Of a stretch of DNA of 64,000 bases, positions 27,118 through 35,829 are shown piece after piece. The notes below the pieces were generated by a model. That model was not told the origin of the DNA and ran no database searches. It was given only the letters and a program-made list of their open reading frames with translations. Each line of letters opens with the position of its first letter. Position 1 is the stretch's first letter. The DNA is from an uncultured Croceicoccus sp. (GTDB lineage: Bacteria; Pseudomonadota; Alphaproteobacteria; Sphingomonadales; Sphingomonadaceae): contig NZ_CANMCP010000001.1 in the NCBI RefSeq assembly GCF_947496385.1, positions 372,001-436,000 of the forward strand, written 5' to 3'. Made by a program: the position numbers and the translations under genes.

Positions 27118-27519
27118 GCGTGCTCGCCCTCGGCCCCTGGCCTGCTGTCGGGGCTGGGGGCCGAAGATAGCGATGATGGGGCTGCGTGCCGCATTCGCTT
27201 CGGGTGGCAAGAGCATGCCGCGTTCGGAGCGGGTGCCGGGCGCGGTGTCCGCCAGTCGCGGCATCGGCGCGTGCAAGTGCGAGCATTCGGCCTCGCCGGT
27301 TCGGCACGAGGGTCGCGGCTGCACCGTGCACACCGGTTGCGGACTTCTCGAAACGTTTGCCAGTCCGTTCGGGCATTGGGGCGAACGAGGAAGTAGCCCG
27401 CATTCGCCGGTGACGCGCCGCGATCTTGCGGAACCGTCTTAAACGGTATGAAGTGCCCGCCGTGTCCAGTACACATGCCATCGCGGCATCGCGAATGGTC
27501 TGCCTGTTCGGAACCGGCC
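27118..27519. other. Convergent intergenic interval, no gene recognised
   Basis: About 400 bases between the GH97 gene and the convergent cardiolipin-synthase-like gene. Open frames on both strands lack motifs and look like chance in GC-rich DNA. A weak hairpin (ACCGT/ACGGT, near 27430-27445) has no U-tract, so I do not call a terminator. Confidence 0.4.
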
Positions 27520-28950
27520 TCAGAACACCGCCGCAACCATGGTCAGCAAATTGTCGATCAGGCGGCGCGGCATGGCGCGGCCGGTGGCATCCTCGCGGTC
27601 GATCTCGATCGCATCGCGGAGCCAGTCCTCCTGCCGCTGCTCCAGTTGCGCGGCGAACTGCGGGCAATCGAGGAGCAGGTTGTTCTCGAAATTGAGGTCG
27701 AGGCTCCGCCGGTCCATGTTGGACGATCCGATCATCGCAAGGGCGGTGTCGGCGACGATGGTCTTGGCATGCAGCAACCCGCCGCAATATTCGAAAATAC
27801 GCACCCCCGCCTCGATAAGCGATGGATAGTAGGCCCGGCTGATCGCGACGAGCGCCCTGCTGTCGTTGCGATGCGGGAAGACGATGCGGACCGCCACCCC
27901 GCGCCGCGCCGCGGCAATGATGGCGGCGAGCAAGGGCGGATCGGGCGCGAAATAGGGCGTCGTGATCGTCACGCGCGATTGCGCCGCGGCGAGCACGGCA
28001 ACGAACATGGCGGTCATCGTCCCGCGCGGCGACATCGGCCCCGTCCCGGTGGCGATGGCGGGAAAACCCCCGGCGACAGGCTGCGGCGCGTCGGGGAGGG
28101 CCGGGCGCAGATCCTCCCCCGTTTCGAGCGCCCATGTCGCGGCGAAGATCAGTTCGGTCTGACGCACGACCGGCCCTTCGAAACGGACGAGAATGTCGAC
28201 CCACGGCGCAAAGCGGCGCTTGATCCGAAAGGCCGGATCGGCGCAATTCTGGCTTCCGCAATAGGCAACGCGCCCGTCGATGACGGCGATCTTGCGATGA
28301 TTGCGAAGATCGATGCGATGCCCGACGAGAAAGCCGAGGCCGAAAGGCGCGCGCAGCACGCTGCACAGATGAGCGCCGGCATCGCGCATCATGGTCCAGC
28401 ATGCGGAACGGATGAGGCCGCGCGATCCGATCGCATCGGCGGCAATGCGGCAGGCCACGCCCCGGCGTGCCGCGCGGCATACGGCCTCCGCGACCATCGT
28501 GCCATTGTCGTCTTCGAGCCAGATATAGAAGCAGAGATGCACCGCCGTCGTCGCGGCGTCGATGTCGGCCACCAGCATCGCGATCGCCCCATCGGCATCG
28601 GGCGTGAGCCGCGCCGCATTTCCGGTCGCGACGGGCCAGCGGGACGCCGCCTCGAACGTGGCGAAGGCATTGGCGTACCGGCCGCCCGCATCGTCGTGCC
28701 GCGCCGCCGACGGCGCCAACGCACGCAAGCCCTCCCGGATGCGCCGGTCCCGCGTGCGCAGCCCGCTCGAAATCCAGGGTTCGCCGAACAGGATGTAGAG
28801 CACGACCCCCACCACCGGCAGGGCGATCAGCAACAGCAACCATGCCGCGCGCGCAGAAGAATCGCGCCCTTCGAGCAGGATCGCGCGAAGGATCACGCAA
28901 AGCTGCACCACGAGAAGGGTCAGCCACGCCGCTGTCTCAAGTCCGGTCAA
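27520..28950 (-). CDS. Cardiolipin synthase / phospholipase D family membrane protein
   Basis: About 476 residues. Two N-terminal membrane helices (AAWLTLLVVQLCVILRAILL and AAWLLLLIALPVVGVVLYIL) are followed by two PLD phosphotransferase motifs: NHRKIAVIDGRVAYCGSQN and HAKTIVADTALAMIGSSNMD, each with the HxKxxxxD core. The layout and length match ClsA-type enzymes (about 480 residues) that join two phosphatidylglycerols at the inner membrane. The start is uncertain. A TTG at 28950 gives the normal N terminus (TGLETAAWLTLL). An ATG at 29022 would add 24 basic residues and has only a weak Shine-Dalgarno. The gene is divergent from the esterase gene; the 300 bases between hold no other gene. Confidence 0.88.
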   Translation of the reverse strand: MTGLETAAWLTLLVVQLCVILRAILLEGRDSSARAAWLLLLIALPVVGVVLYILFGEPWISSGLRTRDRRIREGLRALAPSAARHDDAGGRYANAFATFEAASRWPVATGNAARLTPDADGAIAMLVADIDAATTAVHLCFYIWLEDDNGTMVAEAVCRAARRGVACRIAADAIGSRGLIRSACWTMMRDAGAHLCSVLRAPFGLGFLVGHRIDLRNHRKIAVIDGRVAYCGSQNCADPAFRIKRRFAPWVDILVRFEGPVVRQTELIFAATWALETGEDLRPALPDAPQPVAGGFPAIATGTGPMSPRGTMTAMFVAVLAAAQSRVTITTPYFAPDPPLLAAIIAAARRGVAVRIVFPHRNDSRALVAISRAYYPSLIEAGVRIFEYCGGLLHAKTIVADTALAMIGSSNMDRRSLDLNFENNLLLDCPQFAAQLEQRQEDWLRDAIEIDREDATGRAMPRRLIDNLLTMVAAVF

Positions 28951-29250
28951 TGAGGGTTCGCCCTGCCTTCCTCGCGTCTTGCCGCCGCTCTTTCGAGTGT
29001 TGAACCGGGGTCCAACACGCATTTCGCCCCAAGGACAAGCGCATATTGCCCGCGTGTCGCGTTCCCTTCGCGAGAGGGGGCTACGATACCGACATGCGTG
29101 GCGGACCTACTGCGATGGTCGATTTGCTTTGCGTGCGGCCGTCGGTCTGGCACAGGAAAGGGGAAGCTCGCGCCGGATCGAGAAGGGCGGGCAAACCCGG
29201 CGTCCGGTGGCGCGTGCCATCGTCCCGCGTCCCGAGGAAAGGAAAAAGCG

Positions 29251-30921
29251 ATGCGATTGACCCGATTGCCCATGCTGCTCGCCGGGCTTGCCGCGATGTG
29301 GCCGATGCAGGCCGTATCGGCCCAGTCGGTGCCGCCAGGCGTAGAGCAGGTGCGGATCGACAGCGGCGCGATCCGCGGGGAACAGGACGACGGGGTGATA
29401 AGCTGGAAGGGCATTCCCTTTGCGCAGCCGCCGGTGGGCGCGCTACGCTGGCGCGCGCCGCAGCCGGTTCGCCCGTGGGACGGCGTGCGCGAAACCACCG
29501 CCTACAGCCCTGACTGCATGCAGCTCCCCTTTCCCAGCGATGCGGCCCCGCTCGGCACCGAACCGGCGGAAGATTGCCTCTATGCCAATGTATGGCGGCC
29601 AGCGGGGGCGGGGTCCGACCTGCCGGTCATGGTGTGGATCTATGGCGGCGGTTTTGTGAACGGCGGGGCATCGCCGCCCACCTACGCGGGCGCGAACCTG
29701 GCGCGGGACGGCATTGTCGTCGTCAGCTTCAACTATCGCGTCGGGCGGTTCGGGACCTTCGCCTTTCCGCAGCTTACCGAAGAGAACGCCGATGATGGCC
29801 GGCTCGCGAATTACGGTGCGATGGATCAGATTGCCGCGCTCGAATGGGTGCGGCGAAATGCCGCGGCCTTTGGCGGGGATCCCGCCAATGTGACGATCGT
29901 CGGCGAAAGCGCGGGCGGCATGTCGGTGCATAATCTCGTCACCTCACCGCTGTCGCAAGGCCTGTTCGCGCGGGCCGTGGTCATGTCCGGCGGCAATGGG
30001 AAGGGCGAGGGCAAGACGCTCGCCGAGGCGGAGCGGATCGGCGATAATTTCGCCCGCCGCTACGCCATCGACCCCGATGCACCGGGCGCCCTGGCGCAGC
30101 TTCGCGCCCTTTCGGCACAGGAGGTTACCGACGGGCTGAACCTGATGCAGCAGCCTGTGGATCCTGTCACCTATACGCGGCCTTTTGCCGACGGGACCGT
30201 GCTCGTCGATCTTGAGCAGGCCTATGCCCGCGACCGTTTTGCAAAGGTGCCGATGATGATCGGCGCGACCAGTGCGGACATCGGCGGCAAGACCGGGTAT
30301 ATGGTCGCAGGCGCCCGCGACGTTGCGGGCATGCTGGCGCAAAAGGATGTGCCGGTGTGGCAATATCGGTTTTCCTACGTGGCGGAGGCCATTGCGCAGC
30401 CGGGCGCGCAACATGCCTCGGAAATCCCGTTTTTCTTCGACAATACCGCCATCAAATACGGCGATGCGACCACCGCGCAGGACATCGCCGTCGGCCATAT
30501 GGTGAGCGACTATCTCGTCAATTTCGTGAAGACCGGCAATCCCAACGGTCCCGACCTGCCGTTCTGGCCCCGCTATGGCGTGGCGTCGGACGCGATCATG
30601 GATTTCGCGGCTTCGGGCGAGGCCGCGGCGCAGCGCGATCCATGGGGCGCGGACATTGACGCGATGCGCCGGCGGGTGGACGCCGCGCGTGCCTCCCGTC
30701 TTTACAACAGCCTGACGACGCCGATCGGAACCATGCTCGACGATCCGGCGGCCCGGCCGATCCTCGCACGCTATTTCCCCGATTTCGTGAACAGCCCGCA
30801 AATCGGAATGGCGCGGGATGCCACCTTCGACACGGTCCGCGCCTACATGCCGCAGGTGATGACGGACGAGAAGCTGGCCGCGATGGACGCCGAACTCGCC
30901 GCCTTGGGAAAGCAGCCATGA
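29251..30921 (+). CDS. Type-B carboxylesterase with extra C-terminal domain
   Basis: 556 residues with a signal peptide (MRLTRLPMLLAGLAAMW..VSAQS). Carboxylesterase B marks: SWKGIPFAQPPVGALRWRAP, EDCLYANVW, MVWIYGGGF for the oxyanion hole, nucleophile Ser220 in IVGESAGGMS, and the His in QHASEIPFFF. The usual acidic member near GxTxDE reads GATSADIGGKTG here, so which acid completes the triad is not obvious. After the esterase fold, the last 60 residues (about 490-556; TPIGTMLDDPAARPILARYF, MTDEKLAAMDAELAAL) form a small helical domain that I have seen attached to several secreted hydrolases; its role is unknown. GAGGAAAGG precedes the ATG. Substrate unknown; location periplasmic. Confidence 0.88.
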   Translation: MRLTRLPMLLAGLAAMWPMQAVSAQSVPPGVEQVRIDSGAIRGEQDDGVISWKGIPFAQPPVGALRWRAPQPVRPWDGVRETTAYSPDCMQLPFPSDAAPLGTEPAEDCLYANVWRPAGAGSDLPVMVWIYGGGFVNGGASPPTYAGANLARDGIVVVSFNYRVGRFGTFAFPQLTEENADDGRLANYGAMDQIAALEWVRRNAAAFGGDPANVTIVGESAGGMSVHNLVTSPLSQGLFARAVVMSGGNGKGEGKTLAEAERIGDNFARRYAIDPDAPGALAQLRALSAQEVTDGLNLMQQPVDPVTYTRPFADGTVLVDLEQAYARDRFAKVPMMIGATSADIGGKTGYMVAGARDVAGMLAQKDVPVWQYRFSYVAEAIAQPGAQHASEIPFFFDNTAIKYGDATTAQDIAVGHMVSDYLVNFVKTGNPNGPDLPFWPRYGVASDAIMDFAASGEAAAQRDPWGADIDAMRRRVDAARASRLYNSLTTPIGTMLDDPAARPILARYFPDFVNSPQIGMARDATFDTVRAYMPQVMTDEKLAAMDAELAALGKQP

Positions 30922-31136
30922 CCGGCGCGCCGGCGGGTTGACCGGCCGGTGTTGCGGGCGGATCAGGTCGGGGCAGGGTCAGCTGCGCCGGGGCGGGGTC
31001 GGTACGCACAAGAAAGCGAGGCCGCCTGAACCGTCCGGCCTGCACGGGTTTGCGTTCAGGCCCGGCGCGTGGCGCATCGGTCCCGCACCCACGACACGGC
31101 GATCGGCATGATGGAACGGGGGCCGGGCTGTAAGGC

Positions 31137-32309
31137 TCAGAACCAGAAGCGCACGCCCACGACATAGTTCGTCACGCTCGGATCCTCACCGTCGAGGCGG
31201 GCCTGGTCCGCGCTTTTGCCGAGCTGCCATTCCTGCTCCACCCCGATATAGGGCGCGAATTCGCGGATGATCTCGTAGCGCAGCCGCACGCCCACCTCGG
31301 CGGAGGTGATGCCCGTGCCGAGGGCGAGTTCCGGTACGTCCTGCGCCGAAAGGTTCACTTCGCCGCGCGGTTGCAGGATGAGCCGCTGCGTGATCCGCTG
31401 CTCGACCTCGGCCTCCACACGGGCGGTCAGATCGCCTTCGTTCGACAGGAAAGCGGCGGCATCGACTTCGAACAGATAAGGCGCAAGCCCCTGCACGCCG
31501 AGCACCGCATGCGTGCGCTCCGGCCCGGTCAGGTCCTGCCGGATGCCGGCCTGCACATCCCACCAGGGGCCGATGGCGTGGCTCCACAATCCCTGAATCT
31601 CGGCGTCTTCGGGCTGCTCGCCAAAGGTGCCTTCACCCTCGCTCTTGAACCAGAACTTGTCGAGATCGCCGCCGTAATACCCCTGCACGTCCCAGAGATA
31701 GCCGTCGCCGCCTTCGCGCGCGCGATATTCGGCCCGGTCGCCCTGAAACCAGAAATAGCGCATGCCGCCGTTCTCCGTGCGCAATGCCTCGCGCGAGGCG
31801 CGCATCGCATCGGCGCCCCAGATGGCATCGGCGGCACGCGCCGGGCCGCTTCCCGCAGCAGCAGGCGGCGCGGTGCGTGGCACCGGCATCGCGCCGTGAT
31901 CCATGGTGCCGTGGTCCATGGCGCCGTGGTCCATGGCCCCGTGGTCCATTTCGCCGTGGCCCATGGCACCGTGATCCATTTCGCCGTGGTCCGTTTCGCC
32001 GTGGTCCATGGAACGCAGGTCCATCTCTCCATGATCCATGGCGTCGTGGTCCATCGCATCGGGATCCATTCCGGAATGTCCCGCGTGGGTGCCGGCATGG
32101 TCGTCCGTTGTCGCCGCTTCCGGCATATCATGCGGGCCCGGCGTGCAGGCCCCGTCGGGCACCGCGTGGCCCATTGCACGGTGGCGGGCGGCTTCCTCCT
32201 CGCACGCGGTCGGGGCGGGGTCTTCTCCACCCGTGGCATGGCCGGCGTGATCCTGTGCGAATGCGGGCGTGGCGGCGGCGCACAGGAGAATGGCGACGAG
32301 CGGGCGCAT
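31137..32309 (-). CDS. copB: Copper resistance outer-membrane protein CopB
   Basis: 390 residues. A signal peptide (to FAQ near residue 19) is followed by a His/Met-rich region made of about twelve five-residue repeats, mostly MDHGx, then the CopB/PcoB beta-barrel domain: YFWFQGDRAEYR, LWDVQGYYGGDLDKFWFKSE, EIQGLWSHAIGPWWDVQAG, and a C-terminal VVGVRFWF. CopB is thought to bind copper at or near the outer membrane together with CopA. The ATG at 32309 overlaps the copA stop by one base (TGATG), so the two are translationally coupled. It is the last gene of the leftward copper operon. Confidence 0.93.
   Translation of the reverse strand: MRPLVAILLCAAATPAFAQDHAGHATGGEDPAPTACEEEAARHRAMGHAVPDGACTPGPHDMPEAATTDDHAGTHAGHSGMDPDAMDHDAMDHGEMDLRSMDHGETDHGEMDHGAMGHGEMDHGAMDHGAMDHGTMDHGAMPVPRTAPPAAAGSGPARAADAIWGADAMRASREALRTENGGMRYFWFQGDRAEYRAREGGDGYLWDVQGYYGGDLDKFWFKSEGEGTFGEQPEDAEIQGLWSHAIGPWWDVQAGIRQDLTGPERTHAVLGVQGLAPYLFEVDAAAFLSNEGDLTARVEAEVEQRITQRLILQPRGEVNLSAQDVPELALGTGITSAEVGVRLRYEIIREFAPYIGVEQEWQLGKSADQARLDGEDPSVTNYVVGVRFWF
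31887..32069 (-). repeat. In-frame 15-base repeats encoding MDHGx in copB
   Basis: About twelve tandem 15-base units inside copB encode pentapeptides: MDPDA, MDHDA, MDHGE, MDLRS, MDHGE, TDHGE, MDHGA, MGHGE, MDHGA, MDHGA, MDHGT and MDHGA. The units are in phase with the gene and so similar in DNA that slippage could change their number. Met and His give soft copper-binding sites. Confidence 0.9.
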
Positions 32310-34117
32310 CAATCTTCTCCCACCCGTTCGACATCGGGCCGGTTGCCACGCGGTGCGACCGTCACGATCTGAAACATGCCCATGTGCATGTGGTAGAGCA
32401 GGTGACAGTGAAAGGCCCAGTCGCCTTCCTCGTCCGCGGTCAGGTCGAAGGTGGCGCTTCCGCCCGGCTGGACGATGACCGTGTGCTTCTGCGGCTGATG
32501 ATCGGCGGGCGCGCCGTTGACCAGCTCGAAGAAATGGCCGTGGAGGTGGATCGGGTGCGCCATCATCGTGTCGTTGACAAGCTTTACGCGGACCCGCTCG
32601 TTATAGGCGAAACGGATCGGCTCCTCGCTCACGGAGGAAAATTTCTTCCCGTCGAAGGACCACATGTACCGTTCCATATTGCCGGTCAGGTGGATTTCCA
32701 TCTGCCGCGACGGCGTTCGCAAATCGTCATTGGGCGCCAGCGCGACGAGATCCTTGTAGGTCAGCACGCGGTGTTCGACCGTGTCGAGCCCGATGCCCGG
32801 ATCGCCCATGCGATCGACGGGGTTCATCGACACCATGTCGATCCCCGGTCCGACCTTCACATCGGGCGGAAGCAGCGACGTATCGCGCATGTTCATACCG
32901 CCCATATCATGCCCGCCGGACGCGTCCGAAGGCATGGCATGGCCCATTGCCGCATGGTCCATACCGGCCATGTCTCCGGCCCCGTCCGCACTCAGGTCCA
33001 GTTCGGTGCCGTGGTTCATGCCCATGTCCGCCGTGGTCAGCAGCGGCGGATCGCGCAGCGCCGGCACAGCGGCCCGCGCACCGGGGCGGGACGCCAGCAT
33101 GGCCACCGCCATGCCCGACCGGTCCATGCTTTCCGCGACGATCGCATGCGCCTCGCCCACAGGTTCGACCAGGATGTCGTAGGTTTCCGCCGTGCCGATC
33201 TGGAATTCCTCGACCTCCACCGGGCGCACGTCCTGTCCGTCGGCGGCGACCACGTGGAATTTCATGCCGGGAATGCGGATGTTGAAGAAGGTCATCGCGC
33301 TGCCGTTGATGATGCGCAGCCGCACGCGCTCGCCCCGGGTGAACGCGAATTCGAGGCCTTCCTCCGGCCCGCGCCCGTTGGCGAGATAGGTGTAGGTGGA
33401 GCCGGTCACGTCGGCGATGTCGGTCGGCGTCATGCGCATGTTCGCCCACATGCGCCGGTCCTCTCCCGAAAGCGGGTAATCGCCGGTCCACGACGTCTTC
33501 TGGAAATTGAAGTATTCCTCGCCCTTCTTGAGCTTGTCCATGATGGTGTGCGGGTGGAGCGGGCTGAATTCGCTGAGCAGAATGACGTAATCGCGGTCCG
33601 GCGCGACCGGGTCGCGGCGCGCGGGTTCCACCATGATCGGGCCGTAATGCCCTGCCTGTTCCTGCATGCCGGAATGGCTGTGCCACCAATACGTGCCGTG
33701 CTGACGCAGGGCGGGAATGTCGTAGACGAAGGTTTCGCCGGGCGCGATGCCGGGAAAGCTGACGCCGGGCACGCCGTCGAACTGAAACGGGAGCAGCAGC
33801 CCGTGCCAGTGGATCGAACTGTCCTCGTCCAGCGTGTTGGTGACCGCGATGCGCACCGGATCCCCCTCGCGCAGGCGGACGAGCGGGCCGGGCACGCTTC
33901 CGTTGACGGCGATGGCATGGCCGCGCCGCCCCTGTACCGTATGCGTGCCCTTGCCGATGGTCAGCGCGATGTCGCGGCCCGATACCTCGTCAAAGCCGGG
34001 GCGGATCATCCCGCCATGCAGATCGCCGCCGCGCGCCCATGCGGGCAGGGCGAGCGCCCCCGCGCCCAGGGTTCCGGCGGCAAGCAGACCGCGGCGTGAA
34101 ACGTTCAATCGGGACAT
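32309..34117 (-). CDS. copA: Multicopper oxidase CopA (copper resistance), Tat-exported
   Basis: About 602 residues. The N terminus has a twin-arginine signal (NVSRRGLLAAGTLGAGALAL). The three cupredoxin domains show all copper-ligand motifs: SIHWHGLLLP, GTYWWHSHSG, HPIHLHGHFFEL and WAFHCHLLYHMHMGMF. A Met/His-rich insert (MAGMDHAAMGHAM, GGHDMGGMNM) precedes the last domain, as in Pseudomonas CopA. It oxidises Cu(I) or sequesters copper in the periplasm. I chose ATG 34117. An in-frame ATG at 34147 has a good AGGGG, but it abuts the CsoR-type operator at 34149-34166, which leaves no room for a leader if that operator overlaps the promoter. It overlaps copB at its end. Confidence 0.95.
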   Translation of the reverse strand: MSRLNVSRRGLLAAGTLGAGALALPAWARGGDLHGGMIRPGFDEVSGRDIALTIGKGTHTVQGRRGHAIAVNGSVPGPLVRLREGDPVRIAVTNTLDEDSSIHWHGLLLPFQFDGVPGVSFPGIAPGETFVYDIPALRQHGTYWWHSHSGMQEQAGHYGPIMVEPARRDPVAPDRDYVILLSEFSPLHPHTIMDKLKKGEEYFNFQKTSWTGDYPLSGEDRRMWANMRMTPTDIADVTGSTYTYLANGRGPEEGLEFAFTRGERVRLRIINGSAMTFFNIRIPGMKFHVVAADGQDVRPVEVEEFQIGTAETYDILVEPVGEAHAIVAESMDRSGMAVAMLASRPGARAAVPALRDPPLLTTADMGMNHGTELDLSADGAGDMAGMDHAAMGHAMPSDASGGHDMGGMNMRDTSLLPPDVKVGPGIDMVSMNPVDRMGDPGIGLDTVEHRVLTYKDLVALAPNDDLRTPSRQMEIHLTGNMERYMWSFDGKKFSSVSEEPIRFAYNERVRVKLVNDTMMAHPIHLHGHFFELVNGAPADHQPQKHTVIVQPGGSATFDLTADEEGDWAFHCHLLYHMHMGMFQIVTVAPRGNRPDVERVGED

Positions 34118-34148
34118 GGACCTTGCAACTCCTTCGCGGTCCGTCATA

Positions 34149-34188
34149 TATACCCCTCGGGAGTATGGCAAGATACCCCGCAGGGTAT
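34149..34188. promoter_or_regulatory. Two CsoR-type copper operators between copA and csoR
   Basis: ATACCCCTCGGGAGTAT (34150-34166) and ATACCCCGCAGGGTAT (34173-34188) are G/C-flanked palindromes of the TACCC-N-GGGTA kind known for CsoR repressors in Gram-positive bacteria. The second has perfect arms ATACCC/GGGTAT around CGCA. The centres are about 22 bases apart. Lying between the divergent copA and csoR starts, they could repress both directions until Cu(I) binds. Confidence 0.75.
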
Positions 34189-34211
34189 AATTGCATATTG
34201 GAGAATTCGAA

Positions 34212-34487
34212 GTGTCGGCAACCCATGGTTCCCGCATCGTCAACCGCCTCCGCCGGATCGAGGGGCAGGTACGCGGCGTCGCACAGATGGTCGAGGATGA
34301 CCGCTATTGCATCGACATCCTGACCCAGATGCAGGCGATCAAGGCCGCGCTGGGCCGGGCGGAGAGCGAAATATTGAAACGGCACGCCGCCTGCTGCGTC
34401 GCCGACGCCATCGCGAGCGGCGATGCAGAGGAGCAGAAGGAAAAATTCGGCGAGCTGGTCGATCTTTTCGAAAAGGCGAAGCGTTGA
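34212..34487 (+). CDS. csoR: Copper-sensing repressor, CsoR/RcnR family
   Basis: 91 residues, all helical, with the DUF156 pattern: IVNRLRRIEGQVRGVAQMVE, DRYCIDILTQMQAIKAAL and HAACCVADA. Cys33, His58 and Cys62 fall at the spacing of the Cu(I) ligands Cys36-His61-Cys65 in Mycobacterium tuberculosis CsoR. This argues for copper, not nickel (RcnR) or sulfide (CstR). The start is GTG at 34212 with GGAG eight bases before it. Divergent from copA, with two matching operators between them. The DUF411 gene follows after 47 bases. Confidence 0.92.
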   Translation: MSATHGSRIVNRLRRIEGQVRGVAQMVEDDRYCIDILTQMQAIKAALGRAESEILKRHAACCVADAIASGDAEEQKEKFGELVDLFEKAKR

Positions 34488-34534
34488 TCCCACGCCACCC
34501 TTGCGCATGATACGAGATGTAAAGGAATATACTG

Positions 34535-35011
34535 ATGACCGATCGAACCCGTAAAGGCGCGCTGCGCATGGTCGCCTCGTCCGCCGCGATATTCGTCGCG
34601 GCCTGCGCCGGTGTTGCACAGGCGGCCAGTTTCACCATGTATCGCGATCCCAATTGTGGGTGCTGTCTCGGCTGGGCCGATCATGTGGAGAAGGCCGGCA
34701 AGCACGATGTAAAGGCCGTCGACCATCCCGACATGGCATCGGTGAAGGCGAAAAATGGCGTGCCGGGCGACCTCGTGTCGTGTCACACCGCCATCGTGGA
34801 CGGCTATGTCATCGAAGGGCATGTGCCCGCCGCCGATGTCGAACGCCTGCTGTCCGAACGTCCGGCCGGTGTCGCGGGGCTCGCCGTCGCGGGCATGCCG
34901 ATGGGTTCGCCCGGCATGGAGAACGGCCCCCATCGCCAGCCGTACAAGGTCATCGCGTTCGGTCCGAAGGGCCGCAGCGTGTGGGCCAGCCACGGCGGGA
35001 GCGCATCGTGA
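34535..35011 (+). CDS. DUF411 periplasmic metal-binding protein (copper cluster)
   Basis: 158 residues. A signal peptide (ASSAAIFVAACAGVAQAAS) precedes the DUF411 domain with its CGCC motif (MYRDPNCGCCLGWADHVEKA), GVPGDLVSCHTAIVDGYVIE and EGHVPAADVERLL. DUF411 proteins are thioredoxin-like and accompany copper-resistance genes; a copper-binding or thiol role is generally assumed. A Met-rich tail (AGMPMGSPGME) adds possible Cu(I) sites. AAGGAA precedes the ATG. The stop overlaps the next start (GTGA), coupling it to the glutaredoxin-MauE protein. Confidence 0.9.
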   Translation: MTDRTRKGALRMVASSAAIFVAACAGVAQAASFTMYRDPNCGCCLGWADHVEKAGKHDVKAVDHPDMASVKAKNGVPGDLVSCHTAIVDGYVIEGHVPAADVERLLSERPAGVAGLAVAGMPMGSPGMENGPHRQPYKVIAFGPKGRSVWASHGGSAS

Positions 35012-35778
35012 AACACAATGCCGCACAGGAGAAAACCGCCACCGTGTACCGGATGGTCATGCCCGAGCATGTCTGCCCCTACGGATTGAAGACGGTCGAC
35101 CTGCTCGAACGCGAAGGGTTCGCGGTGGACGACCACTACCTCGAAACGCGGGAGGAAACCGACGCGTTCAAGGAAAAGCACGGGGTCAAGACCACGCCGC
35201 AGACCTTCATCGATGGCGAGCGGATCGGCGGCTATGACGATTTGCGCGAATATTTCGGCAAGTCGGTGCAGAAGGAGGGCGAAACCAGCTATCAGCCCGT
35301 GATCGCCATTTTCGGCGTCGCGTTCCTGCTGGGCCTCGCGGTCAGCTGGTACGTGTTCGGCACGATCTTCACCGTGCAGGCGATCGAATGGTTCGTCAGC
35401 CTGTCGATGGCGCTGCTCGCCATACAAAAGCTGCAGGATATCCGCAGCTTCTCGACCATGTTCCTCAATTACGACCTGCTGGCGCGGCGATGGGTGCGCT
35501 ATGGCTTCATCTACCCGTTCGGCGAGGCGCTGGCCGGCATATTGATGGTGGCGCATGCGTTGCCGATCGTGTCGGTGCCGGTATCGCTGTTCATCGGAAC
35601 CGTCGGCGCGATCAGCGTGTTCAAGGCCGTATATATCGACAAGCGCGAACTGAAATGCGCGTGCGTCGGCGGGGGCAGCAACGTTCCGTTGGGCTTCGTT
35701 TCGCTGACCGAGAACCTGTTCATGATCGGCATGGGCCTGTGGATGGGGGCCAAGGCGCTGGGCTGGGTCGTTCTGTAA
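35008..35778 (+). CDS. Fusion of glutaredoxin domain and MauE-like membrane domain
   Basis: 256 residues. Residues 1-80 form a glutaredoxin fold (YRMVMPEHVCPYGLKTVDLL, GVKTTPQTFIDGERIGGYDD) whose active site reads CPYG, so the second Cys of CPYC is missing, as in monothiol glutaredoxins. Residues 95-255 have four membrane helices of the MauE/DoxX-like type, with a Cys pair in ELKCACVGGGS. MauE proteins are linked to electron supply or disulfide handling in the periplasm. The start is GTG 35008, overlapping the DUF411 stop. Its job is probably thiol or electron transfer linked to copper handling; that is inference. Confidence 0.85.
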   Translation: MKHNAAQEKTATVYRMVMPEHVCPYGLKTVDLLEREGFAVDDHYLETREETDAFKEKHGVKTTPQTFIDGERIGGYDDLREYFGKSVQKEGETSYQPVIAIFGVAFLLGLAVSWYVFGTIFTVQAIEWFVSLSMALLAIQKLQDIRSFSTMFLNYDLLARRWVRYGFIYPFGEALAGILMVAHALPIVSVPVSLFIGTVGAISVFKAVYIDKRELKCACVGGGSNVPLGFVSLTENLFMIGMGLWMGAKALGWVVL

Positions 35779-35829
35779 TCCCGGCCCAACTGCGGCCAGA
35801 ATATTTGAGGAATTGGAAGGAGCATCGAC

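Noticed and set aside
25030-27333. Very long minus-strand open frame (over 760 codons) opposite the GH97 gene
   Set aside because: It lies antisense to a clear GH97 gene with full family motifs; long antisense frames are common in GC-rich DNA. Its translation has no known domain and an unusual composition.
27448-28953. Plus-strand frame of 501 codons opposite the cardiolipin-synthase-like gene
   Set aside because: The minus strand encodes two PLD HxKxxxxD motifs and membrane helices; the plus frame has no recognisable content.
31887-32069. Regular short repeats considered as a CRISPR array
   Set aside because: Units are contiguous 15-mers without spacers, in frame inside copB, and encode MDHGx peptides.
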